Shown in pieces: positions 7,956 to 11,756 of a DNA stretch of 11,756 nucleotides (the stretch's first letter is position 1; every line of letters begins with the position of its first letter). The notes beneath the pieces are model-generated. The model searched no databases. It had not been told where the DNA came from and saw nothing but the letters and a program-made list of their open reading frames with translations. The stretch lies in assembly GCA_964370795.1 (NCBI GenBank), contig CAYJME010000093.1, forward strand, positions 1 through 11,756, read 5' to 3'. The DNA comes from JAHFOW01 sp964370795 (lineage in GTDB: Bacteria > Planctomycetota > Brocadiia > Brocadiales > Brocadiaceae). Made by a program: the position numbers and the translations under genes.

Positions 7956-8222
7956 TTATTTATGAGGGAAAGATTGCTTCGCTTCGCTCGCAATGACAAG
8001 GTATAAAGGTAATGAAGAGTATAAGAGCAATGACAGAATAAAGTAGCACTGACAAATAAAAATTGCAATGAAAAAGCGCAGTGCACAACGATAGATGTCA
8101 GCGCAACAACAGCGTGCAATGCCTCATCAAGGCGCATAGGGCATGTCATTGAGGGAAACCTCCCATCGCCATTGCGAGAAACCTTCAACATGTCATTGCG
8201 AGGGTCTTTTCCGAAGCAATCT
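7956..8222. repeat. Composite REP-like repeat module, copy B
   Basis: This is a second copy of the module at 7391-7605, in the same orientation. It has a forward REP-like element (7956-7998), about 100 unmatched bases, then 8101-8222 aligned with 7484-7605. Three CATTG-type units have their C at 8147, 8170 and 8194, giving the same 23 and 24 base steps as copy A. The closing reverse element (8192-8222) reads GTCATTGCGAGGGTC and then the inverted GAAGCAATC. Its left edge begins nine bases upstream of the GIY-YIG start codon, so the nuclease gene is tightly bracketed. Confidence 0.75.
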
Positions 8223-8289
8223 TTCCCTCTTTGTATATCTCATGGGACACGGTGAGGAACAGCCGGAAAGTATCTCGCCTGCAATCTTT

Positions 8290-8318
8290 TTGTTAATGGG
8301 GTGTTTTCATGGTAAAAT
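8290..8318 (+). promoter_or_regulatory. Possible sigma70-type promoter for folC
   Basis: TTGTTA (8290-8295) and TAAAAT (8313-8318) are separated by exactly 17 bases and match the consensus at 4 and 5 of 6 positions. Transcription would start near 8325, giving a leader of about 155 bases before the folC ATG. AT-rich spacing makes chance matches common, so this is only a candidate. Confidence 0.35.
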
Positions 8319-8400
8319 TATGCCTTAAATAATCCTTTTAAAAATTCCAACCTTTGCCTGATTAAATTGCCGTTCCGGGTAAATCGAGGAATCAGATGGG

Positions 8401-8427
8401 TTTGCTTCGCCTTACTCGTAATGATAG
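8401..8427 (+). repeat. Degenerate REP-like element before folC
   Basis: TTTGCTTCGCCTTACTCGTA followed by ATGATAG matches the REP-like core at about 21 of 27 bases. It lies in the folC leader. This shows that an in-frame upstream extension of folC starting at TTG 8367 or ATG 8421 is repeat sequence rather than protein. Confidence 0.6.
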
Positions 8428-8480
8428 AGGGAACAAACCTTTCTTATTTTAGTATAAACCGTGAGTACGAAAATAAAACT

Positions 8481-9830
8481 ATGGTTCATTCATACGAAGA
8501 TGCAATCGCCTTTCTCTACAAGGCAATCGACTATGAGAAGCTGATCAGCTATCAGTACAACACCTCTACCTTCAGCCTGGACAGGATGTTCCGGATGCTT
8601 AAGCATGCGGGAAATCCGCACAAGGCGTTTCCGAGCGTTCACATAACAGGCACAAAGGGGAAGGGATCAACGTCTATCATGATCGCCACGCTCCTGGAAC
8701 ATGCCGGCCTTAAGGTGGGGCTTTTTACCTCGCCACATCTGGTGGAACTCGAGGAGAGGATTCAGATAAACCGCCAAAGAATATCAAGAGATGATTTTGC
8801 CGCAGCCATAGGGGAACTCCTTGCTTATGTCCAACATTTACGTGAAACAGATCCATCGGCCTCACCCACATTTTTTGAGATGCTTACGGCCGCTGCGATG
8901 ATTTATTTTAAAGTGAAAAAAGTTGATATTGGGGTGCTTGAGGTCGGTTTGGGCGGGCGTCTTGACTCCACAAACGTTGTGATGCCGATGGTCTCCGTCA
9001 TTACCAATGTAGGGTTTGACCATACGGCTATCCTGGGTAACACGCTTTCGGGCATTGCGTATGAAAAAGCGGGGATTATAAAAGAGGGAATTCCTGTTCT
9101 TTCCGCCGTTGACGCTCCTGAAGCCCTTTCCGTTATAGAAAGGACATGCAAGGAAAAAAATGCCAGATTGCGCCTCCTCGAAAGGGATTTATGGGTTGAA
9201 AACGCTGAATGTGTCAGGAGAAATGGCACAAGGGGTTTACTGTGTAAAATAAAGACATGGCGTCGCACGTATGAAGACATTTTTTTACCTCTCATTGGCA
9301 TGCACCAGTCCCGAAACTGTGCGATGGTTCTGGGCGCCCTGGAAATATTAAAAGAACGGGATTTTATTTCCCTCAGCGACCAGACGATACGAGAGGCATT
9401 TACCCGAGTATGTTGCCCCGCACGGATTGAGATCGTCGGGAAAAACCCATTGGTTATATTGGATTATGCGCACACGACAGATTCCATGCGGTCACTCAGG
9501 AAGGCGATACAGGAGAATTTTACGTTTCATAAACTCATCGTAATCCTGGGTTTTTCACAGGACAAGGACGTAGATAATATCTTAAAAGAAATCGTCACGG
9601 GCGCTGATGCAATTATCGTTACGAGGAGTAAAAACCCGCGTGCCGCCGACCCCGAAGAACTCTGCCAGAGGATAAAAAATATCTGTGGCAAAGAGGCCAT
9701 TGTGGCAAACACTACCCGTGATGCGGTGATTCACGCAAAACAGATTGCGGCAAAGGAAGATGTCGTGTGTATCACCGGCTCCGCCTATGTTGCAGGGGAA
9801 GCCATGCAGGCATTAGATTTACGGATTTGA
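8481..9830 (+). CDS. folC: Folylpolyglutamate synthase / dihydrofolate synthase
   Basis: This cytoplasmic ligase attaches glutamate to dihydropteroate or to reduced folates using ATP, in folate biosynthesis and retention. The 449 residues carry FolC hallmarks: FNLDRM-like TFSLDRMFRML near 30-40, P-loop GTKGKGST (57-64), TSPHLVELEERIQIN with the omega-loop region, EVGLGGRLDSTN (about 155-165), VGFDHTAILG with D180/H181, and EKAGIIK. The C-terminal domain has DYAHTTDS (328-335) where most FolC proteins show D-x-AHN-P, a variant nearer to MurE. It is slightly longer than the roughly 420 residues usual for FolC. I chose ATG 8481 because MVHSYEDAIAFLYKAIDYEK matches the usual N-terminus and the upstream extension is repeat DNA; no clear Shine-Dalgarno is present. 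It stands alone between repeats and convergent genes. Mono- versus bifunctional activity cannot be told by eye. Confidence 0.92.
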   Translation: MVHSYEDAIAFLYKAIDYEKLISYQYNTSTFSLDRMFRMLKHAGNPHKAFPSVHITGTKGKGSTSIMIATLLEHAGLKVGLFTSPHLVELEERIQINRQRISRDDFAAAIGELLAYVQHLRETDPSASPTFFEMLTAAAMIYFKVKKVDIGVLEVGLGGRLDSTNVVMPMVSVITNVGFDHTAILGNTLSGIAYEKAGIIKEGIPVLSAVDAPEALSVIERTCKEKNARLRLLERDLWVENAECVRRNGTRGLLCKIKTWRRTYEDIFLPLIGMHQSRNCAMVLGALEILKERDFISLSDQTIREAFTRVCCPARIEIVGKNPLVILDYAHTTDSMRSLRKAIQENFTFHKLIVILGFSQDKDVDNILKEIVTGADAIIVTRSKNPRAADPEELCQRIKNICGKEAIVANTTRDAVIHAKQIAAKEDVVCITGSAYVAGEAMQALDLRI

Positions 9831-9863
9831 AATTAACAAAAATCTCATAACAATCAATGCAAT

Positions 9864-9898
9864 ATCGTCTGAACTTGCACAATGCAAGTTCAGACGAT
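9864..9898. terminator. Perfect hairpin between convergent folC and lpoB-like genes
   Basis: Arms 9864-9879 and 9883-9898 pair perfectly over 16 bp (core CGTCTGAACTTGCA) around a CAA loop. The hairpin sits 33 bases after the folC stop and 4 bases past the lpoB-like stop (9903), the natural place for a bidirectional terminator. Neither side has a strong T-tract, so it may act as an RNA 3'-end stabiliser or a block to converging transcription rather than a classical intrinsic terminator. Confidence 0.7.
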
Positions 9899-9902
9899 TA
9901 AA

Positions 9903-10496
9903 TTACCATCCGATTAAACTCTTTTTTGCCTGTTTTGCGATCTGTTTTTCTTCTTCCCACACGGCCAAACCTTCGTTATTTGTCAACGATAGTTGAAAGA
10001 CATAGGCAACCTGATGGACATCATCGAGGCGGTCGCGTTTCTCAATAATTTTACCGGACAGGGAGAAGTCTGGTAACCGTTGCGGTTCTCCTTTGCCCGT
10101 CTGAAATTCTTTCTCCTGCTGAATACCCTTTGCCAATGGATCCTCAGCGACATTGCCTATTCCAACGGTTGTCGTTGTCAATACCTTACCGCTCTGGTTG
10201 AGGGCAACACGGATCTTTTTCGTCAGCAGGTCTGTGTCTATCTGCTGGGTCGTATTGTTCACGATCCTGCTAATAGCCATAACGGCAGGTTGTTGCGGGG
10301 CCTTATCAACGGCTCCCGACGCCAGAAGGGACTTGATCATATCCTCGGCTGCATAGGAAAAGTCCTGAATATTGATTTCCGTGGTAACTATGGTACGGGG
10401 CCCTGTTGGCTCAACGTACCGTGTATGGGTAGCGCACCCACCAATGAGCGCCACAAAAGATAAATACACAAAATAAGAATATATAGTTTTTTTCAT
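9903..10496 (-). CDS. LpoB-like outer-membrane lipoprotein (penicillin-binding protein activator family)
   Basis: This 197-residue lipoprotein has a signal peptide ending IGG-C with the lipidated Cys at 21. It then has a short linker (about 22-45), shorter than the proline-rich linker of E. coli LpoB, and a globular domain. NIQDFSYAAEDMIKSLLASG, AVMAISRIVNNTTQQIDTDL and KIRVALNQSGKV follow the LpoB fold order; VYVFQL-type strands and AVWEEEKQIAKQ close it, ending in a C-terminal Trp. In E. coli LpoB reaches through the periplasm and activates PBP1b; the family match supports an envelope role, but a PBP1b partner is inferred only. Start ATG 10496 has GGAGA six bases upstream; an in-frame ATG at 10556 lacks this and would bury the signal peptide. 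The neighbouring YcfL-like gene repeats the gammaproteobacterial arrangement. Confidence 0.8.
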   Translation of the reverse strand: MKKTIYSYFVYLSFVALIGGCATHTRYVEPTGPRTIVTTEINIQDFSYAAEDMIKSLLASGAVDKAPQQPAVMAISRIVNNTTQQIDTDLLTKKIRVALNQSGKVLTTTTVGIGNVAEDPLAKGIQQEKEFQTGKGEPQRLPDFSLSGKIIEKRDRLDDVHQVAYVFQLSLTNNEGLAVWEEEKQIAKQAKKSLIGW

Positions 10497-10501
10497 GATT
10501 G

Positions 10502-10548
10502 TTCTCCGTCCTTTCCCGGAGTTATACGGTATTCTAAAAAAATGTCCC
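10502..10548 (-). promoter_or_regulatory. Possible promoter and Shine-Dalgarno of the lpoB-like gene
   Basis: On the minus strand, GGGACA (10543-10548), 16 bases, then TATAAC (10521-10526) could be a -35/-10 pair starting transcription near 10514. GGAGA follows at about 10502-10507, six bases before the ATG at 10496. The Shine-Dalgarno is convincing. The promoter is weak and would matter because repeats separate this gene from ycfL. Confidence 0.35.
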
Positions 10549-10570
10549 ATAGACATAACGAACGAAAAAT

Positions 10571-10655
10571 GTCATTGCGAAGGAGGAACGACTGAAGCAA
10601 TCTCCTCTTTTCATATATTTCGAGAGAAAGATTGCTTCGCTCCGCTCGCGATGAC
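10571..10655. repeat. Inverted pair of REP-like elements between ycfL- and lpoB-like genes
   Basis: A reverse-orientation element (10571-10607, GTCATTGCGAAGGAGGAACG and on to GAAGCAATCTCCTC) faces a forward one (10622-10655, GAGAGAAAGATTGCTTCGCT and on to CGCGATGAC), with 14 bases between. The two can pair imperfectly into a stem of about 33-37 bp with a short loop. Lying inside the probable operon, the RNA hairpin could end, stall or stabilise the transcript. Confidence 0.8.
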
Positions 10656-10685
10656 CGTGAAACAAACTTTGGCCTGTTTTGTATA

Positions 10686-11117
10686 TCATCTCACATTTTC
10701 AATTAATTTTATCCGGAAATCCTTGGCGGTTGTTGTAGGGGCAACCGCAGTAATCATTAACGTTTCACGTCCTTCAATTTGTTTGGGTATCCAGACATTT
10801 GAAGGGGAACTCATCACCATGCCGTTCATATCAAACCATTCGATGTTATAGCTGAATTCCTGCATGGAATTTCTCAGGTTAAGTACTTCTATTTGTATCT
10901 GAAGGAATCCACCGTTTGTCGTGCCTTCGTTGAGTCCTACAATGCTGACCTTTTTATTTAAGGTAGCGTCAGTAATGACCCTTTTATCGGCAATCATTTG
11001 GCGTGTGCCAGCCGGTGTTTCCCTTTCTACGGTATTAACCGTGGAGCATGAAGGGAACAACGTCATACAAGAAAAGAGTGCTATGAGCGCTAGTCCATAA
11101 GTATTTCTTTTTATCAT
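10686..11117 (-). CDS. YcfL-like lipoprotein (DUF1425 family)
   Basis: This small 143-residue lipoprotein has a signal peptide (MIKRNTYGLALIALFSCMTL) and a cleavage site at LFPS-C, placing the lipidated Cys at 24. The rest is a beta-sandwich-like domain with alternating strands: KKVSIVGLNEGTTNGGFLQI, QIEVLNLRNSMQEFSYNIEW, FDMNGM and ITAVAPTTTAKDFRIKLIEN. This matches the DUF1425/YcfL pattern, including the conserved EWFD and P-T-A-DFR segments. In E. coli ycfL is next to lpoB. Its function is unknown. The ATG at 11117 has AAGGAG about 12 bases upstream, a long spacing. It starts 27 bases after the upstream COG3014-like stop, so the two are likely cotranscribed. Confidence 0.8.
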   Translation of the reverse strand: MIKRNTYGLALIALFSCMTLFPSCSTVNTVERETPAGTRQMIADKRVITDATLNKKVSIVGLNEGTTNGGFLQIQIEVLNLRNSMQEFSYNIEWFDMNGMVMSSPSNVWIPKQIEGRETLMITAVAPTTTAKDFRIKLIENVR

Positions 11118-11144
11118 GGGGTTATTAATCTCCTTAAAAAATTA

Positions 11145-11756
11145 TTACTGTTGCTGAATTTTATCAGGTTCGTTTACCTGATCACTTTTTTGGGTTGATT
11201 GCTCAGATTGAGATAGCTCAGGTTGTTGACCTTGTGACGTTTGTCCAGGTTGAGCAGCATCCTGAGAAGATATCTGCGTCAACTGTTCAGGTTGAACAGG
11301 TTCAGACTGAGGGGCTTGTATCGATCGTTCAGGCGTTGCTGTCCCTGTTTGGGATGGCGGTTCTGGTTGAGCAGGGTTCGTCTGCAGGATATCGCTGGGC
11401 GTTGCAGCTTCAGGAGGAGTGGTTGCTGCTAATACCTGTGTGTCATCTTTCAGTTTAAATTGCTTTATTAATAAGGGACTGCCCTGGTTTACTGATTTAA
11501 CCCAGACGACATTGACGAGGCCATCATTTATGGTTACCGGTATTTTTTGCCCGCCATAGGGAGCCGATATCTCGATTTTCCGGTCAGCTGGCGTTGGGAA
11601 TCTGCAGAGCTGGAATTCCTTAGGCAGCGTGGTCCACGTCCTCAGGTCTGCCTGGTTCATCGCTACCTGGTAAACCGCACCGGCTATGAGCACTGCCAGT
11701 CCTGCTATCGAGTCTTCTTTTCTCCCCCCCGATGCGGCGACACTTGCCCCATATAC
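11145..11756 (-). CDS. COG3014-like envelope protein, C-terminal part (runs off window)
   Basis: The frame is open to the window end; it begins upstream, beyond 11756. The GTG at 11693 is an internal codon rather than a start, because 21 more codons (VYGASVAASGGRKEDSIAGL...) precede it in frame. The visible 203 residues have a Gly/Ala-rich hydrophobic stretch (about 1-35), then NQADLRTWTTLPKEFQLCRF, a beta-rich PADRKIEISAPYGG region and VVWVKSVNQGSPLLIKQFKL. These fit the C-terminal end of COG3014 proteins, which sit next to YcfL and LpoB in some proteobacteria. The last 90 or so residues are a low-complexity tail rich in Gln, Pro, Ser and Glu (QPE and QSE repeats). It ends with two tandem TAA stops at 11142-11147. 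Function unknown. Confidence 0.72.
   Translation of the reverse strand, partial: VYGASVAASGGRKEDSIAGLAVLIAGAVYQVAMNQADLRTWTTLPKEFQLCRFPTPADRKIEISAPYGGQKIPVTINDGLVNVVWVKSVNQGSPLLIKQFKLKDDTQVLAATTPPEAATPSDILQTNPAQPEPPSQTGTATPERSIQAPQSEPVQPEQLTQISSQDAAQPGQTSQGQQPELSQSEQSTQKSDQVNEPDKIQQQ

Noticed and set aside
7916..8191. Open frame of 91 codons on the minus strand
   Set aside because: It runs through repeat module B and reads LRAKRSNLSL, a standard REP translation artefact. There is no ribosome site, and it clashes with the GIY-YIG start region.
7391..8228. CRISPR array
   Set aside because: The repeats are few, diverged, present in both orientations and not separated by regular unique spacers. 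The 23/24-base units are contiguous, and no cas gene is near.
8143..8328. Open frame on plus strand before folC
   Set aside because: It is again repeat-derived (HRHCEKPSTCHCEG) with no family resemblance.
10495..10851. Plus-strand frame across the ycfL-lpoB gap
   Set aside because: It contains the repeat artefact CHCEGGTTEAISS and lies antisense to two well-supported lipoprotein genes.
11691..11693. GTG start for the last gene
   Set aside because: The frame continues open to the window edge with coding-like residues, and the family is much longer, so the GTG is an internal Val.
1..11756. tRNA, rRNA or riboswitch
   Set aside because: Reading the gaps by eye showed no tRNA cloverleaf with a TTCRANY arm, no rRNA segment and no known riboswitch core. 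A covariance-model search would be decisive but was not possible here.

Overview
The window looks like chromosomal DNA of a Gram-negative-type bacterium with mid-range GC. It has an inner-membrane/periplasm efflux system, outer-membrane-type lipoproteins and a very large multi-sensor signalling protein. Its intergenic spaces are littered with REP-like palindromes (core GATTGCTTCGCTTCGCTCGC followed by AATGAC). That repeat style and the protein flavour resemble anammox-type Planctomycetota (Brocadiales) or Nitrospirota genomes. This is an impression from pattern memory, not a demonstrated placement.

Positions 74-3219, minus strand: a three-gene MacA / MacB-ATPase / MacB-permease-type export operon, transcribed adaptor, then ATPase, then permease, with 2 and 15 nt gaps. 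Positions 3388-7161, minus strand: a 1257-residue REC-PAS-PAS-PAS-PAS-GAF-GAF-HD-GYP protein, a predicted phospho-regulated cyclic-di-GMP phosphodiesterase. It has a good ribosome binding site and an operator-like palindrome just upstream.

Positions 7162-8480: a 1.3 kb repeat-rich gap. It holds an imperfect 19-bp-stem palindrome (7234-7289) and two same-orientation copies of a composite repeat module (7391-7605 and 7956-8222). Between the modules, on the minus strand at 7658-7946, is a small GIY-YIG endonuclease gene broken by one extra base in a four-base homopolymer. It is invisible as a single open frame. A degenerate repeat lies just before the next gene.

Positions 8481-9830, plus strand: a folylpolyglutamate/dihydrofolate synthase (FolC-type), ending at a perfect 16-bp hairpin shared with the convergent gene on the other side. 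Positions 9903 to the window end, minus strand: a cluster of three envelope proteins. In transcription order these are the C-terminal part of a COG3014-like protein (running off the window), a YcfL-like lipoprotein and an LpoB-like lipoprotein. In gammaproteobacteria YcfL and LpoB neighbour each other, and LpoB activates the peptidoglycan synthase PBP1b. Here a head-to-head pair of REP-like elements sits between ycfL and lpoB.

The genes do not form one pathway: the window is three functional islands (export, signalling, envelope) plus folC. The most unusual part is the repeat-flanked, frameshifted GIY-YIG locus.
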